Shown: positions 1 to 8,845 of the stretch, one piece after another
Layout of the letters: every line of letters begins with the position of its first letter
Numbering within the stretch: the stretch's first letter is position 1
NCBI GenBank assembly: GCA_024636345.1
Contig: JAGXHG010000017.1
Span: 1 to 64,000, forward strand
From: Desulfobulbaceae bacterium
GTDB lineage: Bacteria > Desulfobacterota > Desulfobulbia > Desulfobulbales > Desulfocapsaceae
DNA: 64,000 nucleotides
Reading direction: 5' to 3'
Made by a program: the position numbers and the translations under genes
Notes under the pieces: model-generated
Database searches by the model: none
Told to the model about the DNA's origin: nothing
Seen by the model: only the letters and a program-made list of their open reading frames with translations

Positions 1-785
1 GTAGAAGATTTATTTTCCTTGCCAAAGTAGAATTCGCTCAGTCCGAGAGGCGTCAGCCCTTTTTGGGCGGCGGCGTGGAGGAGTTTTGGGGCGCAGCAGT
101 CGCCGGATCCGGTGGGAATTCCCCGGTCTTCATAAAAGACATTCAGGATGGAATGCTGATCACCTTTGAAGTTTTGGAGTTGATACAGATCCAGAAAGAC
201 AAACATCATGGATTGGGAATATGTTCTCCGGTTTTTCTTTGAAAGTTCGAGCTCTTTAAATGCCGCTCGCATCTGCCTGCGGCAATCTTTCTGTGCCGCA
301 CGACCACCAGAACGCATGGCTTCTTCGAACTTGCATTTACACTGGTCTGCTTTTTGTTTGCAGGACTCAATATCGTCGGTCATTAGCTGGACCGCCGACT
401 CGATTTTTCCCATAAGCTGGTAGTATCCATCCAGATCAAAAGTCGGTGGAACCCAGCCCTCTGCTTGCCAGCGTGTGTTGAACTGTCCGGAAAATGCACG
501 AAGCACTACTGTATTGCCATCGGCATCGACACATTCCAACACACCAAACATCTGTCCGCCTCTTTTTCCCCAGAGGCAGTCTGTGGAGAATATTGGCTCC
601 GGATCTGGTCGGTGAAAGTCAATCCGTTTGTTCTGCTCGAGTTTTGCCATCAGCTCCAAAGCATATTTGCGGCTGTTTCCCTCTGTCAGATAATGAACCT
701 CATCACAAGCTGTACAATACCCGTAGCAGGTCGCGTCTTTGGGAAGTACAGTAATCAAGTGGTCTATATCGGTACTGTTTTTCAT
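1..785 (-). CDS. RluA-associated N-terminal-type domain protein (C-terminus truncated by window edge)
   Basis: Open minus-strand frame from ATG at 785 (MKNSTDIDHLITVLPKDATCYGYCTACDEVHYLTEG...GIPTGSGDCCAPKLLHAAAQKGLTPLGLSEFYFGKENKSST) running off the window; missing from the ORF track. The PTGxGDCCAPKLLHxAxxxGLxPLxxxEFxxG motif is typical of the N-terminal part of long RluA-family proteins. Confidence 0.7.
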   Translation of the reverse strand, partial: MKNSTDIDHLITVLPKDATCYGYCTACDEVHYLTEGNSRKYALELMAKLEQNKRIDFHRPDPEPIFSTDCLWGKRGGQMFGVLECVDADGNTVVLRAFSGQFNTRWQAEGWVPPTFDLDGYYQLMGKIESAVQLMTDDIESCKQKADQCKCKFEEAMRSGGRAAQKDCRRQMRAAFKELELSKKNRRTYSQSMMFVFLDLYQLQNFKGDQHSILNVFYEDRGIPTGSGDCCAPKLLHAAAQKGLTPLGLSEFYFGKENKSS

Positions 786-886
786 GGCAACAACATGATC
801 CGGCAAAAATATTTAGTGACTTACAGAAAAAATTCTTTTTTTTCAAAGAATTTTTTCTGATAAGGCACTTATCCTGTTCATCGGGG

Positions 887-1543
887 TTAGAACAGAGGTT
901 CCGAGTTAAATTCGAGACTCTCACCAGTCCTTGGATGAGCAAAGGAAAGATAGCAGGCATGTAGCTTCAGCAATCCCGGGCCAGTTCTAGTTCCGTTGAG
1001 CGGGACGCCGGCAATAGGAAGTCCGAGACCGTGCTTGGAAGCGGAGTGAACCCTGAGCTGATGTGTTCTTCCGGTTACAGGTTTAAACTCGATTCGTGTT
1101 TTGCCATCTTTTATCAGGAGTTTTTTCCAATGGGTAATTCCCACCTTTCCGTGAACCGGATCATAAATTTGATGAGGTCTATTGTCAATATCGAGGCGGA
1201 AAGGAAGTTCGACGATCCCCTCCTCGCCAACTAATTCGCCGTCAAGAATGGCGATATAGCGTTTCTTTACCTCGCCCTCTTGAAACTGAATAGAGATGTT
1301 ACGATGTGCCTCTTTGGTTCGGGCGACCACCAACAACCCCGAAGTGTCCATATCAAGGCGGTGAACTGCGGGCTGTTCGATGCAGCCCGGATACCGTGCT
1401 TTCACCCGCTCGCTGACACAATCCAGATTTTCCGGACCACGTCCAGGAACAGAGAGCAGCCCACTTGACTTTACGACCACGACAAATTCGGGTTCTTCGT
1501 GAATTACGCACATTTCTTCCATAGAATATTTACCTTGGGACAC
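887..1543 (-). CDS. RluA-family RNA pseudouridine synthase
   Basis: 218 aa with HRLDMDTSGLLVVA catalytic motif, RTHQLRVH and C-terminal LHACYLSFAHPRTGE. Confidence 0.93.
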   Translation of the reverse strand: MSQGKYSMEEMCVIHEEPEFVVVVKSSGLLSVPGRGPENLDCVSERVKARYPGCIEQPAVHRLDMDTSGLLVVARTKEAHRNISIQFQEGEVKKRYIAILDGELVGEEGIVELPFRLDIDNRPHQIYDPVHGKVGITHWKKLLIKDGKTRIEFKPVTGRTHQLRVHSASKHGLGLPIAGVPLNGTRTGPGLLKLHACYLSFAHPRTGESLEFNSEPLF

Positions 1544-1559
1544 CTAAAAACAATCTGTT

Positions 1560-1701
1560 CTACTCTGCTGTTTCCAGCAATCATTATTGATTCCGCAAAG
1601 CATATAGCCCTGGATCGGTTAACACTTTCCGGGGCGGGCTGGATAGAATATGCCATGCGTTCGGGTTTATTTGCCCGGCCAAAGTAAAATTCAATAGTCA
1701 A
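1560..1701 (-). pseudogene. Remnant of the RluA-associated N-terminal domain
   Basis: Minus-strand translation TIEFYFGRANKPERMAYS resembles LSEFYFGKENKSST encoded at the left window edge; it lies directly upstream of the catalytic ORF but in another frame. Confidence 0.45.
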
Positions 1702-2187
1702 TATCTTTCAAAACATATTGGTTCTTATTTAGACTGACAAAATTATAAGAATGCCAGAACGAATCGAACCAATTTGACACTGGTCATAAATATCAGCTTA
1801 CTATTATGAATGTATGATTTGCTAATGAATTAATCTGTATACTTCTCAGATTTAGACTAAATAACTATAATTTGTCGGTTAAACCTGTTAGCAATAAGGA
1901 ATTGATTGGATCGACGATAAATGATACATTCCTTCGTATTAGTACATCTATCTCAGAGATTACCGCAACCCGCCTATTCAAAAAATATGATATGGTTAAT
2001 GCTTGTTTTTGGAAAAAAGTAAAAAAAGGATATGGGAGCAGGTATGGTGATGTTTTGTTAATCTGTTATTTGTATTAATATAACAAATGGTTAGTTTCTT
2101 TAACGCCGACTATCGAAGCTCCGTCACAATTGAGGCAGGATATTCTCGTCAGGGCCTCTGCGTTCTGACATAAACTTCTATAAAAAA

Positions 2188-3732
2188 ATGAAAGAAAAGA
2201 GTGTCATTTATATTCTGAGGGAGGAGACGGAACTTGCTGTTTTGTTGTCTGGACTCTCTGAAAAGCATAGTGTACAGGAAGGTGACCTCTTGGTTGATAG
2301 TGTTAGCTATCTTGACACCTTTGACTGGCGTTTATATGACAAGGGGCTTATTTGTCTGCGGCAGGGAAACAATGTTTATGCTTTGACTGATTTTAGTGGT
2401 GAAAACATAATTGAGGCTGAAGGACCCGTCCGGAATAAACTCTTTCCGCTGGACTTTGCAAATGGTGTTCTGGGTGAGAAGCTGCAGTCAGTAGCAGGTA
2501 TTCGTGCGCTGCTACCTATGGTAGATATTACTCGACAGTCACAAATATTTCAGATTGTTAACCGTGATCAGAAAGTAGTTCTCGTTGGCTCTCTTGAACT
2601 GAATCAACTCCTGAACTCTGAGGGGGAACCGACATTTCTTGCCGGCTCTCTGCGGGTGCGGGAGGTGCGCGGCTATGATAAAATTCTGACAAGAGTTATG
2701 GCACTTTTGCAAGGCCAAGGGATTGAGGCTGGATATCCAGAAGAGAGGAACTTGCGTCTTGCCCTTGCGTCCATGGGTAGAAAACCCCTGGACTATTGTT
2801 CACAATTCTCCATTATTCTGGACCCGGAAGAGGCCGTTATTCAGACCGCGCAGAAGATCTTTCTCCAACTTCTTGATGGGATGGAGCGCAATGTTCCAGG
2901 TATTATCCAGGATATCGATACTGAATTTCTCCATGATTTCCGGGTTGCCTTGCGTCGGACGAGGTCTTTGTTGGGCAGCATAAAAAAAATGCTGCCTTCT
3001 GCTGATGTGGATCATTTTCAGCGAGGATTGCAGGAGATCGGTATTGCTACCGGACCTGTTCGTGACCTGGATGTGTATCTTTTGGGGAAAAAGGGCTATC
3101 AAGCCATGTTGCCGGAAGGGTTGCAGGAAGGCTTGGCAGTTTTTTTTCAGAAACTGTCCCGGCAGCGAGTACAAGAGCTGCGACGGATGAAAAAGGCCTT
3201 GCAGTCCAGGAATTGTAAACAGTTCTTGAGGCGGTGGCGAAGATATGTGGAAGATTCTTTGATTGCATCTGCTTATGCAGCAGGTCATGAACCATGTAAA
3301 GAGGTAGCAAGCAAGGCTATCAGAAAACGATTGCAGTCTATTCTTAAGGATGGCGCCAGAATTAATCCACAAAGTCCCGATGCCGCTCTGCATAGTTTAC
3401 GGATTCAGGCAAAAAAGCTCCGTTATCTGCTGGAGTTTTACCGCTCTCTGTTCCCTGAACCGGCAATGAACTCTTTGGTCAAATCTCTTAAAAAGCTGCA
3501 GGATAATCTGGGGAACTTTAATGACCTTTCAGTGCAGCAGGGGATGCTGGGACAGCATCAGAAAGGGTTAGCTGGCGGGGAACAAAAGAATGCAGTTCAG
3601 GTAGCAGCTGCCCTTGGCGGCTTGATAACCCACTTGCACGAAGAACAGAAAAGTGTTCGTCAGGAGTTTGAGCAAAGATTTAAGCAGTTTACCACAACGG
3701 ATAACAGGCGTCTTTTTGATCTGTTTCTTTAG
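2188..3732 (+). CDS. CHAD domain protein with degenerate CYTH-like N-terminus
   Basis: HDFRVALRRTRSLLGS and HSLRIQAKKLRYLLEFYRSLF CHAD signatures; N-terminal SVSYLDTFDWRLYDKGLICLR resembles CYTH but lacks a clear ExExK. Confidence 0.85.
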   Translation: MKEKSVIYILREETELAVLLSGLSEKHSVQEGDLLVDSVSYLDTFDWRLYDKGLICLRQGNNVYALTDFSGENIIEAEGPVRNKLFPLDFANGVLGEKLQSVAGIRALLPMVDITRQSQIFQIVNRDQKVVLVGSLELNQLLNSEGEPTFLAGSLRVREVRGYDKILTRVMALLQGQGIEAGYPEERNLRLALASMGRKPLDYCSQFSIILDPEEAVIQTAQKIFLQLLDGMERNVPGIIQDIDTEFLHDFRVALRRTRSLLGSIKKMLPSADVDHFQRGLQEIGIATGPVRDLDVYLLGKKGYQAMLPEGLQEGLAVFFQKLSRQRVQELRRMKKALQSRNCKQFLRRWRRYVEDSLIASAYAAGHEPCKEVASKAIRKRLQSILKDGARINPQSPDAALHSLRIQAKKLRYLLEFYRSLFPEPAMNSLVKSLKKLQDNLGNFNDLSVQQGMLGQHQKGLAGGEQKNAVQVAAALGGLITHLHEEQKSVRQEFEQRFKQFTTTDNRRLFDLFL

Positions 3733-3833
3733 GAGCCGTTACGAAATAACATGGCCATTTATATCAATTTCGTTACGGCTCCTTGTGCCGCTCCGGTTAC
3801 TTCAATGGCCATGTTATTTTTTACAGCGGTTTA
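3728..3833. repeat. Dispersed palindromic intergenic repeat, copy A
   Basis: TTTAGGAGCCGTTACGAAAT...ATTTCGTTACGGCTCC, plus a perfect 16-bp inverted repeat AAATAACATGGCCATT (3744-3759) / AATGGCCATGTTATTT (3804-3819). Confidence 0.75.
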
Positions 3834-3879
3834 ACGAATATTAATACGTTGTTGTCCTCAAATTCTGGTATTATCGACA

Positions 3880-4620
3880 ATGAAAATTATTGCCATCTAT
3901 TCAAGTAAAGGAGGTGTGGGGAAGACCGCGACTGCAGTCAATCTGTCGTATGGTTGTGCCCGCAGCGGGAAAAAGACACTGCTATGCGATATGGACCCAC
4001 AAGGCGCGGCAGGCTATTATTACCGTATCAGGCCAAAAGAGAGTTTTAACCGGAAGCGTTTTCTGAAAGGAGATCTGGAGCCCTTTATCAGGGGGACGGA
4101 TTTTGAAAACCTTGATCTGTTACCGGCCCATTTTTCTTTTCGTAACCTGGATATTGCCCTTGATGGTCGGGGCGGGTCGGCAAACGAGCTGGAACGAATC
4201 TTTACCTGTGTCAAGGATGAGTATGATGTATTGATTCTTGATTGTCCTCCCAATATGACCCTGCTTTCTGAGAATATTATTATGGTGGCGGATCTGGTGG
4301 TAACCCCGGTTATTCCCACCACCCTTTCTATCCTCTCTTTTGCCCAATTGATAAAATTGGCGGATAAACTTGAAGTGAGCAGGAAGAAACTGGTGGCGTT
4401 TTTCTCCATGGTTGACAAGCGAAAAAATATGCACTCCGATACTATCTCAAAATTCGGTAAGAAAAAGATGTTTCTTTCCAGTGAAATACCCTATCTTGCC
4501 GACGTTGAAAAGATGGGTATTTACCGGCAGCCGGTAGCGGTTTCCGTGCCTGCTTCTGCCGCCGCCCAAGCTTATGAGCAGTTGTGGCTTGAGGTGTGGA
4601 GGAAAGGCTCTCAGCTATGA
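3880..4620 (+). CDS. ParA family ATPase (orphan, no ParB nearby)
   Basis: SSKGGVGKTATAVNLSY deviant Walker A; LLCDMDPQGAAGYY; DVLILDCPPN. Confidence 0.92.
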   Translation: MKIIAIYSSKGGVGKTATAVNLSYGCARSGKKTLLCDMDPQGAAGYYYRIRPKESFNRKRFLKGDLEPFIRGTDFENLDLLPAHFSFRNLDIALDGRGGSANELERIFTCVKDEYDVLILDCPPNMTLLSENIIMVADLVVTPVIPTTLSILSFAQLIKLADKLEVSRKKLVAFFSMVDKRKNMHSDTISKFGKKKMFLSSEIPYLADVEKMGIYRQPVAVSVPASAAAQAYEQLWLEVWRKGSQL

Positions 4621-5132
4621 AGAGCCTCTATCTGGTCCGCCATGCAAAATCCAGTTGGGCGGACCCTCCGCTGGTAGACAAGGAGCGCCCTTTAAATAAA
4701 CGGGGTCTGAGTGATGCCCCGTTTATGGGACAGAGGCTTGCTGACAGGAAAGTCAGGGTAGATGCCATCTGGAGCAGCCCGGCACAGCGGGCACTTGAGA
4801 CGGCTCATTTTTTTGCCTCCGCCCTGAAGTATCCGCGGAAAAGTATAGAACTGCACGATCGATTCTATACCAATACAATATATGACTTGTTGCGTGAAAT
4901 CAGGTCATCTCCTGATGAGATTAAGAGTCTGGTAGTGGTTAGTCACAATCCAGTAATTTCAGAATTTGCCAATTTCCTGATAGGACACGGCAAGGACGTC
5001 GATATTGAGAGCATTCCCACCTGCGGAATTGTGGCCATTGAGTTTGCTCATCCCTCCTGGGAGTTGCTAAGAGAGCAAGAGGGACGATTCCTGTTTTTTG
5101 ATTATCCCAAAAAAGATGTTACTCCTCCTTGA
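4617..5132 (+). CDS. sixA: SixA-type phosphohistidine phosphatase
   Basis: MKSLYLVRHAKSSWADP RHG motif; starts at internal ATG overlapping the parA stop. Confidence 0.88.
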   Translation: MKSLYLVRHAKSSWADPPLVDKERPLNKRGLSDAPFMGQRLADRKVRVDAIWSSPAQRALETAHFFASALKYPRKSIELHDRFYTNTIYDLLREIRSSPDEIKSLVVVSHNPVISEFANFLIGHGKDVDIESIPTCGIVAIEFAHPSWELLREQEGRFLFFDYPKKDVTPP

Positions 5133-5165
5133 GGACCTTACTGAATCAGAGACGGTGGGTGAGTC

Positions 5166-6335
5166 ATGCATTGCCAGCCTTTCAGTAAGGTGATCAGTAG
5201 TCTGTTATTTCTGACAGGCCTATTCTTCTTGAATTTCACTTCTCGAGTCATTTTCTCGCCACTCCTCCCAGTTATAGAAAGTGAATTTGGCCTTGGTCAT
5301 GCTGCGGCTGGTTCTTTTTTCCTGCTCATATCTGCCGGTTATTTCTTCTCTATCCTCTCGTCCGGTTTTGTTTCTGCTCGTATTAATCATAAAAATACCA
5401 TTGCTCTGTCCACTATTTGCTCTGGAATTACATTAATAGCATTGAGCTATTGCTCAACCTTATTTGGAATGCGAATCGGTCTCTTTAGTCTAGGGCTGAG
5501 CGCAGGTTTATATCTGCCTTCGGGACTTGCCTCTATCAAACAACTGGTTAATTCTGCCTATCTGGCCAGAGGGATGGCAGTACACGAACTGGCTCCTAAT
5601 CTCGGTTTTGTTGCAGCCCCGGTTCTGGCTGACCTGATGCTCAGATCTTGTTCCTGGCAGCTGGGGTTGATGTGGTTAGGAATATGTATGGTTGTCGCCG
5701 GATTGTTCTACGGCATAGCCGGTAGAGGCAGTCGTGAACGTGGAAAATCATTGGATATCTTGACTGCTCGGAATATTTTGTCACGACCGGAGTTCTGGCT
5801 CCTGGTGTTGCTCTTCTCGCTGGCAATCAGTGCAAGTCTCGGTGTTTATGCCATGTTGCCTCTGTTCCTGGTAGCAGATCAAGGGATGACACCGGAGCGG
5901 GCAAGTCGCTTCCTGGCATTCTCCAGAATAGCGGCCCTTATGATGCCTTTGCTTGCTGGATGGTATGGCGATCGGGTTGGAAATAGAATGATCATGGCCT
6001 TTGTATTGTTAATTGCTGGACTCTGTACTGTGCTCCTGGGCGTGATCTCCTCATTTCAATGGTTGGTTGTATTAGTGATCCTGCAACCTGTGTTTGCTGT
6101 CTGCTTTTTCCCCTCAGGCTTTGCTGTTCTCTCGGCATTAGGAGCGGAGGGAGAAGGGGCGCTTGCGGTCTCTCTATGTATTCCTGCGGCCTTTTTGCTG
6201 GGGGGAGGGGTTTTTCCGGTGTTGATTGGGATGATAGGGGATAATGCTTCCATCGGTGTTGGTTTTATGGTAACAGGAACAGCCATGATGGCTGGTGCCA
6301 TTCTCTCTTTCTTTGTCTCTTTTGTAAAAAAATGA
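5166..6335 (+). CDS. MFS transporter
   Basis: 389 aa polytopic protein with paired six-helix pattern and MFS-type loop GDRVGNR. Confidence 0.85.
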   Translation: MHCQPFSKVISSLLFLTGLFFLNFTSRVIFSPLLPVIESEFGLGHAAAGSFFLLISAGYFFSILSSGFVSARINHKNTIALSTICSGITLIALSYCSTLFGMRIGLFSLGLSAGLYLPSGLASIKQLVNSAYLARGMAVHELAPNLGFVAAPVLADLMLRSCSWQLGLMWLGICMVVAGLFYGIAGRGSRERGKSLDILTARNILSRPEFWLLVLLFSLAISASLGVYAMLPLFLVADQGMTPERASRFLAFSRIAALMMPLLAGWYGDRVGNRMIMAFVLLIAGLCTVLLGVISSFQWLVVLVILQPVFAVCFFPSGFAVLSALGAEGEGALAVSLCIPAAFLLGGGVFPVLIGMIGDNASIGVGFMVTGTAMMAGAILSFFVSFVKK

Positions 6336-6471
6336 TATAAACTGAATCATTGAGAGTATCAGAAAAGATCAGGTGTGAGAAATGATTGCCAGCCTGCACA
6401 GGAAAATCTGTATTCACAGATAACAGTATGAAAAAAAGGATGGATAAATGAATTTAACGTTTTTTTTGTCG

Positions 6472-6505
6472 ATACCTTCTGCTTGTGTAGATCAGCAGAA
6501 GGTAT
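6472..6505 (+). promoter_or_regulatory. 12-bp perfect hairpin upstream of small Cys ORF
   Basis: ATACCTTCTGCT (6472-6483) / AGCAGAAGGTAT (6494-6505), 10-nt loop; no downstream U-run. Confidence 0.4.
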
Positions 6506-6538
6506 TTAATCCAATGAACGGGCGCTATATTTTTATAA

Positions 6539-6751
6539 ATGACTAAAACTCCAGTCTGTCAGCGTTGTATTCATTATTATGTGACCCATGAACCAGCTAT
6601 GCCTTATGGCTGCAGGGCTATGCATTTTAAATCTGCTCATAATCCGGCTCACGTTGTTTTATCCTCTTCCGGAATAGAGTGTCAGTTGTTTACTCCCAAA
6701 GATGCAGGTCGGGAGGTTGAAAAAAAATCATTGCCAAAACGTGTGGCTTGA
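6539..6751 (+). CDS. Small Cys-containing conserved hypothetical protein
   Basis: 70 aa MTKTPVCQRCIHYYVTHEPAMPYGCRAM...IECQLF, CxxC-x16-C-type pattern. Confidence 0.65.
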   Translation: MTKTPVCQRCIHYYVTHEPAMPYGCRAMHFKSAHNPAHVVLSSSGIECQLFTPKDAGREVEKKSLPKRVA

Positions 6752-6903
6752 TTGTTGGGGGGAAGGCCAGGTTGAGAAAAACTGGCGATGAAGGGTTTTC
6801 TGATTACGTTTTGACAATCGTTTGTATATCGTTTAATAGTAAGTTTTCTTGTTAGTAACTTATTGTAATATAATAATAAATAGTTAGGAGTAGACAGGAT
6901 ATC

Positions 6904-7284
6904 ATGCGTTGGGGGTATAAAACCATACAATATGGATTAAAAAAAGAAGGTCTGCTGGGGAGCTCTTTTCTTGATGAAGCAGAAGTCGAACAGTCATTGA
7001 ATGAATTTGGTCAGGCAGGGTGGGAGTTGGTATCTCTGTTTGGCCTGCAGGATGGATTGATGGCTGTTTTTAAACAACCGTTGGAGATGAAGCTGGCTGA
7101 GGCGGTCCGTGAATCTGTTAATGAGGAAGCCGCTACAGGGAATCGTTTTTCTTTAAAAAGTCAGGCGGCGAGAGACCTGGAATCTATAGCTGAACGCAAG
7201 GCAGGGCGTAGAGAGTCACTTGTCTCGGTGGTTGTAGAGACAGAAGATGTCGAAGAAGGTGTGGGGGGCATTCGGATAGAGTAA
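6904..7284 (+). CDS. DUF4177-like protein
   Basis: WGYKTIQYGLKK...LNEFGQAGWELVSLFG...MAVFKQP pattern. Confidence 0.7.
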   Translation: MRWGYKTIQYGLKKEGLLGSSFLDEAEVEQSLNEFGQAGWELVSLFGLQDGLMAVFKQPLEMKLAEAVRESVNEEAATGNRFSLKSQAARDLESIAERKAGRRESLVSVVVETEDVEEGVGGIRIE

Positions 7285-7465
7285 TCCATTGTATTTTGCT
7301 ATCTTTCGACGTGTTCTAAAATCGAGAAAAGTAAGAATGGTGGGTATAAAATATACATTTGGGTAAACGTTGTGGGTAAAAAAGTAGCAATCCTGTTATT
7401 GTTTGAGAATTGTTGGTTGGTCTAAATTCCTTCGATTCTAATTACTTGGAAACTTTTATATATAT

Positions 7466-7480
7466 TGGCATAATTTTTGG
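7466..7480 (+). promoter_or_regulatory. Possible sigma54 promoter of a small RNA
   Basis: TGGCATAATTTTTGG: GG and GG 12 bp apart; -12 element imperfect. Confidence 0.35.
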
Positions 7481-7491
7481 AATATAAATTG

Positions 7492-7559
7492 AAAATGAAG
7501 AATTTCATTTTTCCCCTCCCACCTTGACGCCTGCTCATATTGAGCAGGCGTTTTTTTTT
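7492..7559 (+). ncRNA. Candidate small RNA (hairpin, CU-rich single strand, terminator)
   Basis: AAAATGAAGAATTTCATTTT hairpin, then CCCCTCCCACC, then a strong terminator; no coding potential noticed. Confidence 0.35.
7527..7559 (+). terminator. Rho-independent terminator
   Basis: ACGCCTGCTCA-tat-TGAGCAGGCGT followed by T-run. Confidence 0.9.
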
Positions 7560-7726
7560 GCTTGGTGCATTTTCTTGTTCTTTAAGTAATTGGGTAAAAT
7601 TTATGCATTGAAGTGTAGAATGGTGGGTAAAAAGGGACCCTTTTAATAATTTCCGAAGTTGTCTTGTGAAGAGAATTGTAAGTTTTTTTGTGTTAATATA
7701 ACATGTTATGTATTTGTTTCTTGTTC

Positions 7727-7742
7727 TGGCATGGCAGATGCA
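7727..7742 (+). promoter_or_regulatory. Sigma54-like promoter upstream of zraP-like gene
   Basis: TGGCATG-GCAG-ATGCA, GG/GC 12 bp apart, about 55 bp upstream of ATG 7797. Confidence 0.6.
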
Positions 7743-7796
7743 TTAACTAAGGCAAAGGTTGTTACTAACCATTAATTATATCTCAGGAGGTACAAA

Positions 7797-8276
7797 ATGA
7801 AAAAATCATTAGTTGTGGCTGCATTAGTAGTGAGTATGGGTTTTATTGGTCTACAACAGGCGTCTGCAAATCGGGGAATGGCTGCTGGTCAAGGAATGGG
7901 TGGCTCAAACTATAGCCAGTTGGATGCAGCTTCCAAGGCAAAATTTGATAAATTTTATAAAGAGACCCAAGATTTGCGGAAACAAATGGTAATGAAACGA
8001 GCGGAAGAGCGTGCACTTATGCATTCGACTAACCCTGATTCTGCCAAGGCAGCCAAGTTGGCTGGTGAAATCTTTGACCTGAGGACCGCCATTCATGCCA
8101 AGGCTGAGGCCGCTGGTGTCCAAGGATTGATGGGCTATGGTGCCTGTCAGGGACCCGGAATGGGAAAAGGAATGGGTGCTGGGCCTCATCATGGTGGAGG
8201 ACGAGGAATGATGAATTACGGACCTGATGGTGGTGCTGAAGCAGTTGATGCCCCTGCTGGGAGCGATGTTCAATAA
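7797..8276 (+). CDS. ZraP/Spy/CpxP-like periplasmic protein
   Basis: Signal peptide MKKSLVVAALVVSMGFIGLQQASA; helical region with YKETQDLRKQMVMKRAEERALM and Gly/Met/His-rich C-terminus. Confidence 0.8.
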   Translation: MKKSLVVAALVVSMGFIGLQQASANRGMAAGQGMGGSNYSQLDAASKAKFDKFYKETQDLRKQMVMKRAEERALMHSTNPDSAKAAKLAGEIFDLRTAIHAKAEAAGVQGLMGYGACQGPGMGKGMGAGPHHGGGRGMMNYGPDGGAEAVDAPAGSDVQ

Positions 8277-8307
8277 CAAAATCTGAATACATATCTCTCG
8301 TGGATCA

Positions 8308-8346
8308 AGGTTCACCCAACGTTCTTAGTTGGGTGAACCTTTTTTT
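8308..8346 (+). terminator. Rho-independent terminator
   Basis: AGGTTCACCCAAC / GTTGGGTGAACCT plus T-run. Confidence 0.92.
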
Positions 8347-8471
8347 ATGGATGCAGTGATAAATGTGTACCATATGATGTATTCTTTCGTTTTACTTTAT
8401 CCAATATGCGGTATGTTCTTCTTTTATCTAGTTGACAAAACCCTGTTCGTTCATTAAGAATGATAGAATAA

Positions 8472-8648
8472 TTTCAGGTGTCCGTTGCAGGACAGTAAAA
8501 GGGAACTTCGTGTAAATCGAAGATGGGCCCGCCGCTGTGACCGGGGACGAATCATGCAATTGAGTCACTGTCTGCTTTCGGGAGTAACCGAAAATGATGG
8601 GAAGGCGCATGAGGAGAATGATCCGGAAGTCAGAAGACCTGCCTGAAA
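8472..8648 (+). ncRNA. Cobalamin (B12) riboswitch
   Basis: AGGTGTCC...GGGAA...GCCGCTGTGACCGGGGACGAA...GTCACTGTC...GGGAAGGCGC...GGAAGTCAGAAGACCTGCCTG conserved core. Confidence 0.93.
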
Positions 8649-8737
8649 AATCAGTAAGTTTCTTTTTGAACCTAGCTGATATGTTGCCGTCGTGGATTAT
8701 CGGTAACTGTATGTGATCTTGTGGATATAAAGGGACA

Positions 8738-8819
8738 TCCCCAGGTCGATAACTTTGATGGATTCGTGTTGTTACAGAATCATCAACTCTTCGGTTTGGG
8801 GTTTTTTTGTGCCTCGACC
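8738..8819 (+). promoter_or_regulatory. Putative riboswitch expression platform
   Basis: CCCCA (8738-8742) / TGGGG (8796-8800) + T7, crossing alternative AGGTCGA (8742-8748) / TCGACCT (8813-8819). Confidence 0.45.
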
Positions 8820-8845
8820 TTCATTTCCTTTACAAGGAGGTTCAA

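Noticed and set aside
465-860. Plus-strand ORFs 208-860
   Set aside because: They overlap the better-supported minus-strand RluA-associated gene.
1702-2187. AT-rich intergenic region as a coding or RNA gene
   Set aside because: Only short ORFs without homology cues (e.g. 1872-2078) and no clear terminator or conserved structure.
7337-7635. Recurring GTGGGTAAA words around the sRNA candidate
   Set aside because: Few copies, irregular spacing; not distinguishable from chance by eye.
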